64,000 bases of DNA from Bacillota bacterium (GTDB lineage Bacteria > Bacillota > Bacilli > Bacillales_A > Planococcaceae): positions 1 to 64,000 of the forward strand of contig JAEXYZ010000062.1 of the NCBI GenBank assembly GCA_023405135.1, in the 5' to 3' direction. The position numbers were made by a program, and so were the translations under genes. The notes under the pieces are model-generated. The model did no database searches, was not told where the DNA came from, and was given only the letters and a program-made list of their open reading frames with translations. Shown in pieces: positions 34,568 through 41,646 of this stretch (the first letter of the stretch is position 1; each line of letters opens with the position of its first letter).

Positions 34568-34757
34568 TACACGCAGCCTACCACTGTAAGCTGCGAATTT
34601 TATTTAGAAGTTTTAGAAGTATATCACATCTGTGAGTGGGCCTTGCACAAAGCACAAAGACAAGTCGTAGAGACATGTACAACATGGCTCTGCGGCTTGT
34701 GTGTTTAGCCCGCTCACAATACCCATAACAATTAAGTATTTTTATAAGTACCTTCTG
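34568..34757 (+). repeat. Dispersed structured repeat, copy B (most complete)
   Basis: Three nested parts are visible. Hairpin 1 is CGCAGC (34572-34577) with GCTGCG (34590-34595). An 11-bp outer stem TGTGAGTGGGC (34631-34641) pairs with GCCCGCTCACA (34708-34718), with one G-U. Inside it, a 13-bp stem is formed by ACAAGTCGTAGAG (34660-34672) and CTCTGCGGCTTGT (34688-34700). The right end extends to TTATAAGTAC like copy C. It lies between ftsZ and spoIIGA on the same strand orientation as the other copies. No coding potential is apparent. Confidence 0.72.
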
Positions 34758-34841
34758 ATAATGCGGTATATTAATCAGCAAGCATCATCCTCTTTTCCAC
34801 CCTCATTTTCCTATGGAAATCCATTTTTCGCTCGATTTTCT

Positions 34842-34909
34842 TGTCGAAATTCTAAAAAAACAGAAAAAATTGTCAAAAAGATTTTAGCTTTTCGTACTAC
34901 AGTTTGACA
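34842..34909 (+). promoter_or_regulatory. spoIIGA promoter region with Spo0A boxes
   Basis: A perfect Spo0A box TGTCGAA lies at 34842-34848 and a near match TGTCAAA at 34871-34877. TTGACA at 34904-34909 contains, on the other strand, another TGTCAAA. No -10 is found at 17 bp; the better candidates lie at an unusually long spacing of about 21-23 bp. The B. subtilis spoIIG promoter is likewise a sigma-A promoter with an over-long spacer activated by Spo0A~P. The match of layout makes the call likely. Confidence 0.65.
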
Positions 34910-34956
34910 TTTTCCTCAACTTCCTAGTGTTAAGCTATTTCTAGGAGGACGCTAAA

Positions 34957-35781
34957 ATGATTGGAGAATTACTCGTACTATACAATACGTTATTCAATTA
35001 CTTCTTATTAAAATTCACACAAGAAATAACGGGGTTGTATGTAAAAAGAAGTAGATTACTTCTTAGTGCGTTTTGTAGTGGATTAATCTCATCGATCTTT
35101 TATCACTCATTATTAGGCGCTGCCGTCAGTTTTATTGTTTTAATTGGACTCGCATTTTCTTTTCGTATCCAATCTTTATTAAAACAAGGGACAATCCTAT
35201 TTTTAACAACTTTCTTCCTCGGTGGAGTACTGACAAGTTTATTACCCTTTTTATTAAATCAAACCGAAGTAACTTTTTTTATTTTCTGTTCGGCAATCGC
35301 TTTCTTGAGTTTAACAACGATTCACTCTAAATGGAGAAAGATGATGCAAATGAAAGTTCAATCTTCATTTGTAGTGGATTGTGAGCTTGAACTATTAAAA
35401 AGAACATATTGCTTAAAGGGATTTATTGATACTGGCAATGAATGTATAGAGCCTTTAAGTGGCAAGCCAGTACAATTTCTTTCGTATAATGCTATCGCAA
35501 AGGAATTACCAGAAGACTTTCATGAAGCATTATTGAAGTGGGATGAAAAAAATCCATATGATTTAAAAATGTTTCCTTCTTATGTCTATCCGAAAGTTCG
35601 AGTATTGTCTCTTTCAACTGTACAAAAAGAAAGATCAACAGTCCTTGCTTTTCGGTTTGAACGTTTAAAAATTAGTGGGACAAAGGATAAGGAAATTTCC
35701 GAGCAATATGTTGTTTTTACTCGTAATGATGCGAAATATCCACATGACGCACAAATAATTCTTCACGTTTTATCGTTATGA
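34957..35781 (+). CDS. spoIIGA: SpoIIGA, pro-sigma-E processing peptidase
   Basis: 274 aa. The N-terminal half has five hydrophobic segments (about residues 5-135). The C-terminal half carries the aspartic-protease-like motif GFIDTGNECIEPLSGKPV, with the catalytic Asp at about residue 153. SpoIIGA cleaves the pro-sequence of sigma-E in the mother cell after a signal from SpoIIR. It directly precedes sigE, as in all Bacillus. AGGAGG lies 8 nt before the ATG. Its likely promoter region carries Spo0A boxes. Confidence 0.93.
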   Translation: MIGELLVLYNTLFNYFLLKFTQEITGLYVKRSRLLLSAFCSGLISSIFYHSLLGAAVSFIVLIGLAFSFRIQSLLKQGTILFLTTFFLGGVLTSLLPFLLNQTEVTFFIFCSAIAFLSLTTIHSKWRKMMQMKVQSSFVVDCELELLKRTYCLKGFIDTGNECIEPLSGKPVQFLSYNAIAKELPEDFHEALLKWDEKNPYDLKMFPSYVYPKVRVLSLSTVQKERSTVLAFRFERLKISGTKDKEISEQYVVFTRNDAKYPHDAQIILHVLSL

Positions 35782-35807
35782 AAATGATGCATAAAGGGGG
35801 AAAATGA

Positions 35808-36518
35808 TTGTTTAATAAGTTAATCGAACTATTTAGAAAAATTTGGAGTAAGTTTCGTACTACTAAAGGAACATACTATATAGGAGGGCATGATTCATTG
35901 CCAGTACCATTAACTAGAGAAGAAGAGATGACAGTTATTGAAGCCTTTATGAATGGTGATTTAAGAGCAAGAGATACACTAATTGAAAGAAATTTACGTC
36001 TAGTAGTATATATTGCAAGACGTTTTGATAACACAGGAACTCCAATAGAAGATTTAATTAGTATAGGTTCAATTGGACTAATTAAAGCAATTGAAACATT
36101 TAATACTGAAAAGAATATTAAGTTGGCGACTTATGCATCAAGATGTATAGAAAATGAAATATTAATGCATTTAAGAAAGACAAGCCGTATGAAAGGTGAA
36201 GTTTCATTAGACGAGCCTTTAAATTCAGATCCCGATGGAAACGAGCTTCTTCTATCAGATATTTTAGGTACAGAAGAACAAATTATTATGAATGACGTTG
36301 AAAAGAAAATTGAACGTCAGCACATGTTCCAAGCTATCAATGGTTTAAGTGAACGTGAAAGATACATTATGGAGTGTCGGTTTGGCTTAAATGGTAAGCA
36401 AGAAATGACTCAAAAAGAAGTTGCAGATCATTTAGGAATTTCCCAATCCTACATTTCCCGTTTAGAAAAGAAAATTATTTTGGATTTACGAGAACATCTA
36501 AATCAACCTATTTCTTAA
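35808..36518 (+). CDS. sigE: RNA polymerase sporulation sigma factor sigma-E
   Basis: 236 aa. A pro-sequence of about 27 residues rich in basic and hydrophobic residues precedes the YYIGG stretch where SpoIIGA cleaves. Region 2 (RLVVYIARRFDNTGTPIEDL, KLATYASRCIENEILMHLR) and region 4 (ISQSYISRLEKKI) follow. Sigma-E directs mother-cell transcription after septation. The start is a TTG at 35808 after AAGGGGG; just before it an overlapping ATGATTGTTTAA forms a three-codon start-stop frame. A near-perfect terminator follows. Confidence 0.95.
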   Translation: MFNKLIELFRKIWSKFRTTKGTYYIGGHDSLPVPLTREEEMTVIEAFMNGDLRARDTLIERNLRLVVYIARRFDNTGTPIEDLISIGSIGLIKAIETFNTEKNIKLATYASRCIENEILMHLRKTSRMKGEVSLDEPLNSDPDGNELLLSDILGTEEQIIMNDVEKKIERQHMFQAINGLSERERYIMECRFGLNGKQEMTQKEVADHLGISQSYISRLEKKIILDLREHLNQPIS

Positions 36519-36569
36519 TTTTTAAGAATGACGACGTACAGAGTATATAGTTAGCTTCTCGATATTAAT

Positions 36570-36620
36570 AAAGAGTGTAGACAAAGTCAAATTTGATTTT
36601 GCTTACACTCTTTGTATCTT
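36570..36620 (+). terminator. Intrinsic terminator after sigE
   Basis: A nearly perfect 22-bp stem runs from AAAGAGTGTA at 36570 to TACACTCTTT ending at 36613, with TCAAATTTGA at its centre, followed by a T-rich stretch. Confidence 0.85.
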
Positions 36621-36704
36621 ATTTTTTAATTTTATCATCTATAAATAAATTCAATAAAATCAAGGCATGGTAGGCTATTGGATGAAATTGGACGCGCTTT
36701 TCGT

Positions 36705-36734
36705 GCATATTCTTCTTTATTCCGGACAAACTTA
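36705..36734 (+). promoter_or_regulatory. Candidate sigma-F/sigma-G promoter of sigG
   Basis: GCATA at 36705-36709 and GGACAAACTTA at 36724-36734 agree with the forespore consensus (gyATA, about 15 bp, then ggnnAnAwTw-like). The site lies 44 nt upstream of the sigG ATG. In B. subtilis spoIIIG is read from a sigma-F/G promoter in the same place. Confidence 0.6.
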
Positions 36735-36777
36735 AAAAACAGTTCAGAGACAAAAAAACAGTTCGGAGGAAAAGAAG

Positions 36778-37560
36778 ATGGTTCGTACAAAAGTAGAACT
36801 TTGTGGTGTAGATACTGCTTCTTTGCCAGTGCTAAAACATGAAGAGATGAGAGAGCTGTTCGTTCGCCTACAATCTGGGGAAGAATGGGTAAGAGATGAA
36901 CTAGTAATTTGTAATTTAAGACTTGTTTTAAGTATTGTCGGTCGATTTTCATATCGCGGTGAACAAGCAGATGATTTGTTCCAAGTTGGCTGTATCGGTT
37001 TATTAAAGGCTATTGATCATTTCGATTTAAAGCATAATGTTCGATTTTCAACATATGCTGTACCAATGATAATTGGTGAGATTCGAAGACATTTAAGAGA
37101 TCACCATGCATTACGTGTATCAAGATCTTTAAGAGATATAGCATATAAAGCGATGCAAGCAAAAGAGAAATTTATTTCAGAAAATTTACATGAACCGACA
37201 ATCGAACAATTAGCTGAAGCTATTGAAATGAAAAAAGAAGATGTGCTTTATGCATTAGATGCAATTCAAGATCCTCTATCATTGCAGGAGCCCATTTATT
37301 CTGATGGCGGTGATGCAGTGTATATTATGGATCAATTAAGAGATGATGATGTATCAGAAGATCAATGGGTTGCCTATGTTAGTGTAAAAGAAAGTATGCA
37401 AAAATTAGATGAAAGACAACAAATGATATTATCAAAACGATTCTATTATGGCGAAACACAAACTGAAATTGCAAAATCACTAGGTATTTCTCAAGCGCAA
37501 ATATCAAGATTAGAAAAAAATGCAATTGAGACAATGCAAAAAGACTATAAATTAGGCTAG
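36778..37560 (+). CDS. sigG: RNA polymerase sporulation sigma factor sigma-G
   Basis: 260 aa, without pro-sequence. Near the N-terminus is KVELCGVDTASLPVL, which carries the conserved start region that interacts with CsfB/SpoIIAB in B. subtilis. Region 2 (LRLVLSIVGRFSYRGEQADDLFQVGCIG), region 3 and region 4 (LGISQAQISRLEKNA) follow. Sigma-G drives late forespore genes after engulfment. GGAGG lies upstream of the ATG, and a forespore-type promoter candidate precedes it. It is separated from sigE by a strong terminator. Confidence 0.95.
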   Translation: MVRTKVELCGVDTASLPVLKHEEMRELFVRLQSGEEWVRDELVICNLRLVLSIVGRFSYRGEQADDLFQVGCIGLLKAIDHFDLKHNVRFSTYAVPMIIGEIRRHLRDHHALRVSRSLRDIAYKAMQAKEKFISENLHEPTIEQLAEAIEMKKEDVLYALDAIQDPLSLQEPIYSDGGDAVYIMDQLRDDDVSEDQWVAYVSVKESMQKLDERQQMILSKRFYYGETQTEIAKSLGISQAQISRLEKNAIETMQKDYKLG

Positions 37561-37567
37561 ATTATCG

Positions 37568-37594
37568 CGCACTTTTTTAAGTGCGTTTTTATTT
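37568..37594 (+). terminator. Intrinsic terminator after sigG
   Basis: CGCACTT pairs with AAGTGCG across TTTT and runs into TTTTTATTTT, 7 nt after the sigG stop. Confidence 0.75.
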
Positions 37595-37622
37595 TATAAA
37601 AAGATTACGAAAGGAGATAGAA

Positions 37623-37862
37623 TTGCGTTTTTCAACTGTTCAACAAAAGGAAATTATTGAAGCTGGAAGCGGTAGATTTATCGGCTATATTATTGATGCT
37701 GAAGTTTGTGAAAAAACTGGTAACATTATAGCTTTCCACGTTGCCGAACCAAAAAAGTTTATGTCCTTCATACAAGGGGATGATAATGTGAGAAAAGTAC
37801 TAGTGAGTGATATTCTTGTAGTAGGAAAAGACGTAATCTTAGTGAAAGAGATTTCTGAATAG
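37623..37862 (+). CDS. ylmC: YlmC/YmxH family PRC-barrel-like protein
   Basis: 79 aa small soluble protein with a PRC-barrel-like sequence (GRFIGYIIDAEVCEKTGNIIAFHV, then SDILVVGKDVILV). The family is common in spore formers and found next to sigG; its function is not settled. The TTG at 37623 has AGGAG 6 nt upstream and gives the family length. The frame is open to 37581, but that part overlaps the sigG terminator. B. subtilis ylmA, which lies between sigG and ylmC, is absent. Confidence 0.82.
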   Translation: MRFSTVQQKEIIEAGSGRFIGYIIDAEVCEKTGNIIAFHVAEPKKFMSFIQGDDNVRKVLVSDILVVGKDVILVKEISE

Positions 37863-37937
37863 GTCGTGCTATTCATTGAAAATTAATATGCAGATTGATA
37901 CAATGAAGGAAACTATTGATGTAAAGTTGGGCGTAGG

Positions 37938-38606
37938 ATGGAGAAAATAAGTAATAAATTAGAAAAAATTAGAAAACAAATTGAAGAGGCAAAAAATAGA
38001 GCAAAAGTTACCCAAGATGTAACAATCATTGCAGTTACTAAACAAGTTTCTATTGATCGAGCTTTAGAAGCTATTGATGCTGGGTTAATTCATTTAGGTG
38101 AAAATCGACCAGAAGGATTATTAGCTAAAAAGAGCGAAATAAATAATAAAGCAAACTGGCATTATATTGGCTCTTTGCAATCTAGAAAAGTAAAACAAGT
38201 AATAAATGAGATTGATTACTTACATTCTTTAGACCGCTTTAGTTTAGCTGAGGAAATAAATAAAAGAGCTAATAAAACTATTAACTGCTTTGTTCAAGCT
38301 AATGTTTCTGGGGAAGAGTCAAAGCATGGTTTGCCAACAGAGGAAGTCATACCTTTTATACAATCATTAGAACAATTTGATAAAATTCGTGTTGTTGGTT
38401 TAATGACAATGGCGCCAAACACTGAGGATCAAACGATTATAAGAACTGTATTTAAAAATTTGAAAAATTTACAACAGGAAGTTGTTAAATTAAACTTGCC
38501 TTATGCACCTTGCAATGAATTATCAATGGGAATGTCAAACGACTATGAAATTGCTGTTGAAGAAGGTGCTACATTTGTAAGAATTGGAACAGCTCTTGTT
38601 GGATAG
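37938..38606 (+). CDS. ylmE: YggS/YlmE family pyridoxal phosphate homeostasis protein
   Basis: 222 aa TIM-barrel protein that binds PLP without known catalysis. The PLP lysine is in IIAVTKQVS (about residue 35); HLGENRPEGLLAK, WHYIGSLQSRK and the C-terminal LSMGMSNDYEIAVEEGATFVRIGTALVG are family hallmarks. The ribosome site at the ATG is weak. It precedes sepF as in B. subtilis, but ylmD, normally between ylmC and ylmE, is not there; only 75 nt separate the two genes. Confidence 0.92.
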   Translation: MEKISNKLEKIRKQIEEAKNRAKVTQDVTIIAVTKQVSIDRALEAIDAGLIHLGENRPEGLLAKKSEINNKANWHYIGSLQSRKVKQVINEIDYLHSLDRFSLAEEINKRANKTINCFVQANVSGEESKHGLPTEEVIPFIQSLEQFDKIRVVGLMTMAPNTEDQTIIRTVFKNLKNLQQEVVKLNLPYAPCNELSMGMSNDYEIAVEEGATFVRIGTALVG

Positions 38607-38622
38607 AAAAGAGGGATGCTAG

Positions 38623-39090
38623 ATGAGTATGAAAAATAAAATAAAAAATTTCTTTTATTTAGAGGAAGAAGAGAATGTTGAAGTTGAAACATCAAGTAAA
38701 CCGATAAATATTACAAAAGAGCAACCTATTGTTAAGTCAAGTCCTAAAAAGGAACGAAATCATACGAGAGTAGAAACACATACACCTCATAATGTAGTAA
38801 GTTTACAAGCAACAAATTCAGCTAAAAACTCTAAAGTAGTAATTGTTGAACCTCGTGTTTATTCTGAGGCTCAAGATATATCAGAGCATTTAAAAAATAG
38901 ACGTGCTATCATTGTCAATTTGCAACGTATCGATCGTGATGCGGGTGTTCGAATTATTGACTTTTTAAGTGGTACTGTTTATGCATTAGGTGGAGATATT
39001 CAACGAATTGGTACAGATATTTTCCTTTGTACACCAGAAAATGTTGAGGTCTCTGGGGAAATTTCAAATTATTTGTATGAGGAGTATTAA
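38623..39090 (+). CDS. sepF: Cell division protein SepF
   Basis: 155 aa. An N-terminal amphipathic membrane-binding helix (MSMKNKIKNFFYLEEEE) is followed by a disordered linker and a C-terminal SepF domain (about 75-150) with RRAIIVNLQRIDRDAGVRIIDFLSGTVYALGG. SepF forms arcs that anchor FtsZ to the membrane and shape the septum. It is 16 nt downstream of ylmE, so the two are likely co-transcribed. Confidence 0.94.
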   Translation: MSMKNKIKNFFYLEEEENVEVETSSKPINITKEQPIVKSSPKKERNHTRVETHTPHNVVSLQATNSAKNSKVVIVEPRVYSEAQDISEHLKNRRAIIVNLQRIDRDAGVRIIDFLSGTVYALGGDIQRIGTDIFLCTPENVEVSGEISNYLYEEY

Positions 39091-39435
39091 CTTTATTCCT
39101 TTTTGGAATGAAGTTAATCTTTTTACTAAATAAGAAAAGTATAAAATCTTTAGTAGAATAATTAACGAAAGTAACCACTAGAGTTTGCAATCTGTCCATA
39201 GTCTAAAGTTCAAAGGGGTATATGGATTTTAGCGCATAATCGATAGTGGTCCAAAATTATCTTTTGTGATGAGTAATTACAAGAGCTAGATAAGGAGCTT
39301 TCGCTGACATGGCTAAAGGTTGGTAAAGCTTTTCTTATTGGACTTGCTGTACATAAATTTATATTAACTTCCAGCTAAGTAAAGATAGATAAATACGCTG
39401 AAGGAATTTGATTATTAGAGAGGTAATTTAATTAT
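39091..39435 (+). other. 345-bp gap between sepF and ylmG
   Basis: No complete gene is visible. One open stretch (39277-39378) encodes LQELDKELSLTWLKVGKAF and 14 more residues to a stop, with no good start codon or ribosome site. It could be a remnant of a lost gene or chance. GTAATTTAATTATATG before ylmG contains a weak ribosome site. I see no terminator. Confidence 0.4.
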
Positions 39436-39717
39436 ATGACGATATATTCGATAATCCCTATTATAACAATGATTTTTTCGATTTATTCATTTATGCTAAT
39501 CATTTATATTTTGATGTCTTGGGTTCCGGCTGCTCAAAGTTCATCATTTGGTCGTTTGCTAGCAAAATTTTGTGAACCATATTTAGGTTTCTTCAGAAAG
39601 TTTATACCACCAATTGGAATGATTGATTTTTCACCAATTATAGCAATTCTATTGCTAAATTTTATAGAGCGCGGTGTGAAAATCGTTCTTATAAATATTA
39701 TAAATATGGTAGCTTAG
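39436..39717 (+). CDS. ylmG: YggT family membrane protein YlmG
   Basis: 93 aa with two hydrophobic segments (about 5-30 and 68-90) and the YggT signature YILMSWVPAAQSSSFGRLLAKFCEPYL, then GMIDFSPIIAILLLNF. The family is linked to membrane protein distribution and division in bacteria and chloroplasts, without known chemistry. The order sepF-ylmG-ylmH-divIVA is conserved. A terminator directly follows. Confidence 0.9.
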   Translation: MTIYSIIPIITMIFSIYSFMLIIYILMSWVPAAQSSSFGRLLAKFCEPYLGFFRKFIPPIGMIDFSPIIAILLLNFIERGVKIVLINIINMVA

Positions 39718-39723
39718 TAAATT

Positions 39724-39752
39724 AACCCCTACTACAAAGTGGGGGTTTTTTA
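39724..39752 (+). terminator. Intrinsic terminator after ylmG
   Basis: AACCCCTAC pairs with GTGGGGGTT (one T-G) around a 6-nt loop and is followed by TTTTTT, 6 nt after the ylmG stop. Confidence 0.75.
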
Positions 39753-39805
39753 ATAATGAAAGATGGAAATGAATAAGTATTATAAGACAAAAGCGAGTTG
39801 TGAAA

Positions 39806-40591
39806 ATGGAGCATTTAATTCAGCATTTTAGAAAAGAAGAGCAGGTTTTTATTGAAAGGGTAGTTGGTTGGCAACGTGAAGTAGAGGATCGTTTTTCTCC
39901 AAAACTAACTGACTTTTTAGATCCCCGTGAACGGTTTATTGTGTCATCGATTATTGGTCAAAATCAAGATCTTTCTATTTCTACTGATGGGGGATTTAAA
40001 GAAGCAGAAAGGCAACGACTCTATATAAGTCCAAGCTACTTTACTCCTTTAAAGGATGACTTCCAAATTACTATTTTTTCAATCCATTACCCTTCGAAAT
40101 TTGTACAATTAAAACATCCTGATGTATTAGGTGCTTTATTATCAGTAGGTATTGGGCGTAATAAATTTGGAGATATACATGTTGAAAAGGATATGATTCA
40201 ATTTGCTGTGGCACAGGAAGTGAAAGATTATGTCATCGCAAATTTAACGAGTGTTGGAAAAGCGAAAGTACGACTTGAACAAGTGGAAAACCAAGCACAG
40301 TTCCTTGAAATGGCAGAAGAGTGGATAGATAAGTCATATACTGTGTCATCAATGAGATTGGATGTGATTTTAGCAACTGTGTTAAACATTTCAAGACAAA
40401 AATCACAAATGCTTATACAGGCCGGAAAAGTGAAAGTGAATTGGACAGTACGTGAGCAAACATCTTTTGAAGTTCAAGAGGGAGATGTTATATCTGCTCG
40501 TGGTTTTGGACGATTGAAAGTAATCATGACTGAAGGACGAACAAAAAAGGATAAAATTCGCCTTCAAGTAGGTCGATTAGAGCAAAAATAG
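39806..40591 (+). CDS. ylmH: YlmH, S4-domain RNA-binding protein
   Basis: 261 aa. The N-terminal part (FRKEEQVFIERV, PKLTDFLDPRERFI) is the YlmH-specific domain. The C-terminal S4 domain (about 180-245) has MRLDVILATVLNISRQKSQMLIQAGKVKVNW and GDVISARGFGRLKV. YlmH homologues bind stalled ribosomal large subunits with peptidyl-tRNA and act in ribosome-associated quality control in B. subtilis. RqcH, the main factor of that pathway, is encoded at 60.2 kb in this same window. The start is ATG 39806 (GTG 39800 is the alternative). Confidence 0.88.
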   Translation: MEHLIQHFRKEEQVFIERVVGWQREVEDRFSPKLTDFLDPRERFIVSSIIGQNQDLSISTDGGFKEAERQRLYISPSYFTPLKDDFQITIFSIHYPSKFVQLKHPDVLGALLSVGIGRNKFGDIHVEKDMIQFAVAQEVKDYVIANLTSVGKAKVRLEQVENQAQFLEMAEEWIDKSYTVSSMRLDVILATVLNISRQKSQMLIQAGKVKVNWTVREQTSFEVQEGDVISARGFGRLKVIMTEGRTKKDKIRLQVGRLEQK

Positions 40592-40621
40592 TAGATTATA
40601 GTAAGAATTTACGAAAATTTG

Positions 40622-40650
40622 ATGTCAAGAATGGTGTGCCACTGTATAAT
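40622..40650 (+). promoter_or_regulatory. Probable divIVA promoter
   Basis: TATAAT at 40645-40650 is preceded at 17 bp by ATGTCA (40622-40627), a partial -35. It lies 35 nt before the divIVA start. Confidence 0.55.
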
Positions 40651-40684
40651 AAAAATAACAACTTATCGTGAGGAGTGTTGACCA

Positions 40685-41227
40685 ATGCCATTATCACCAC
40701 TTGATATACATAATAAAGAATTTACTCGAGGTTTTCGCGGTTACGCAGAAGACGAAGTAAATGACTTTTTAGATCAAATAATAAAAGATTATGAAATTAT
40801 TTTACGTGAAAAGAAAGAGCTTGAAGAAAAAGTTAAAACGATGACGCAGCAAATGAATCACTATAATACATTAGAGGAAACTTTACAAAAATCTATTGTA
40901 GTTGCACAAGAAGCTGCAGAAGAAGTTCGTCGTAATTCACAGCAAGAGGCTAAATTAATTATTAAAGAAGCTGAAAAAAATGCTGATCGAATTATTAATG
41001 AAGCGTTAACAAAGGCACGAAAAATAACAATTGAAATTGATGAGTTAAAAAAGCAATCTAAAGTATTCCGAAATCGTTTTAAAATGTTAGTAGAGGCGCA
41101 ACTAGATTTGCTTAATACTGATGACTGGGATCATTTAATGGAGTATGAAATCGGATTGACAGAGATTCAAAAACAAGTAAGAAATGAAGAAGATGATTTT
41201 GAATTATTAACAGATGATTTAAAATAG
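40685..41227 (+). CDS. divIVA: Cell division / polarity protein DivIVA
   Basis: 180 aa. The N-terminal lipid-binding domain (SPLDIHNKEFTRGFRGYAEDEVNDFLDQI) is followed by a long coiled coil (about 30-135). DivIVA senses negative membrane curvature, recruits MinJ to the septum and poles, and anchors chromosomes in sporulation. GTGAGGAG precedes the ATG. The position before ileS is conserved. Confidence 0.95.
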   Translation: MPLSPLDIHNKEFTRGFRGYAEDEVNDFLDQIIKDYEIILREKKELEEKVKTMTQQMNHYNTLEETLQKSIVVAQEAAEEVRRNSQQEAKLIIKEAEKNADRIINEALTKARKITIEIDELKKQSKVFRNRFKMLVEAQLDLLNTDDWDHLMEYEIGLTEIQKQVRNEEDDFELLTDDLK

Positions 41228-41248
41228 TCATTAAGGTCAATGATTTAC

Positions 41249-41277
41249 TTGACTGTTTTTCACTATTTCCATATACT
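41249..41277 (+). promoter_or_regulatory. Sigma-A promoter of the ileS T-box leader
   Basis: TTGACT (41249-41254) and TATACT (41272-41277) are separated by 17 bp. Transcription would begin near 41284, right before the T-box leader. Confidence 0.82.
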
Positions 41278-41284
41278 GATACAC

Positions 41285-41560
41285 GAGTATATAAAATAAT
41301 AATTTCTGGCGTTGATGGAGACAGTAGTTTTTGAAAGTGGTCATTAGCGAGTCGAGGATGGTGAAAGCTCGACTGAAACTTCAAAAATGAACATCACTCC
41401 TGAGCTAAATCACTGAAAAAATTATATTTTGATTAAGTGATTTCGTATACACGGCGTTACAGTGTCTAAGAGGTGGAGTTTTTATTAATTCCGCAAATTA
41501 GGGTGGTACCACGAGTTATAGTTTCTCGTCCCTTTATGGGGATGAGAAACTTTTTTTATT
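41285..41560 (+). promoter_or_regulatory. T-box riboswitch (tRNA-Ile) controlling ileS
   Basis: The T-box sequence AGGGTGGTACCACG is at 41500-41513. A terminator follows: GTTTCTCGTCCC with GGGATGAGAAAC, then seven T, ending near 41557. Upstream is a typical stem I (GACAGTAG ... GAGTCGAGG ... CTCGACT). An ATC at 41393-41395, followed by A, fits the specifier position for isoleucine. Uncharged tRNA-Ile would stabilise the antiterminator and let ileS be read. Confidence 0.9.
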
Positions 41561-41646
41561 TTAGAAATAATCCGCAATATTTGTTAGATCAAATTTATGT
41601 AGATCATTTACAAACAGAAAGTTCAATTAATTAAGGAGGAATTTAA

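Noticed and set aside
34701..34907. 68-codon frame before spoIIGA
   Set aside because: It lies across the dispersed repeat end and the spoIIGA promoter region and has no ribosome site.
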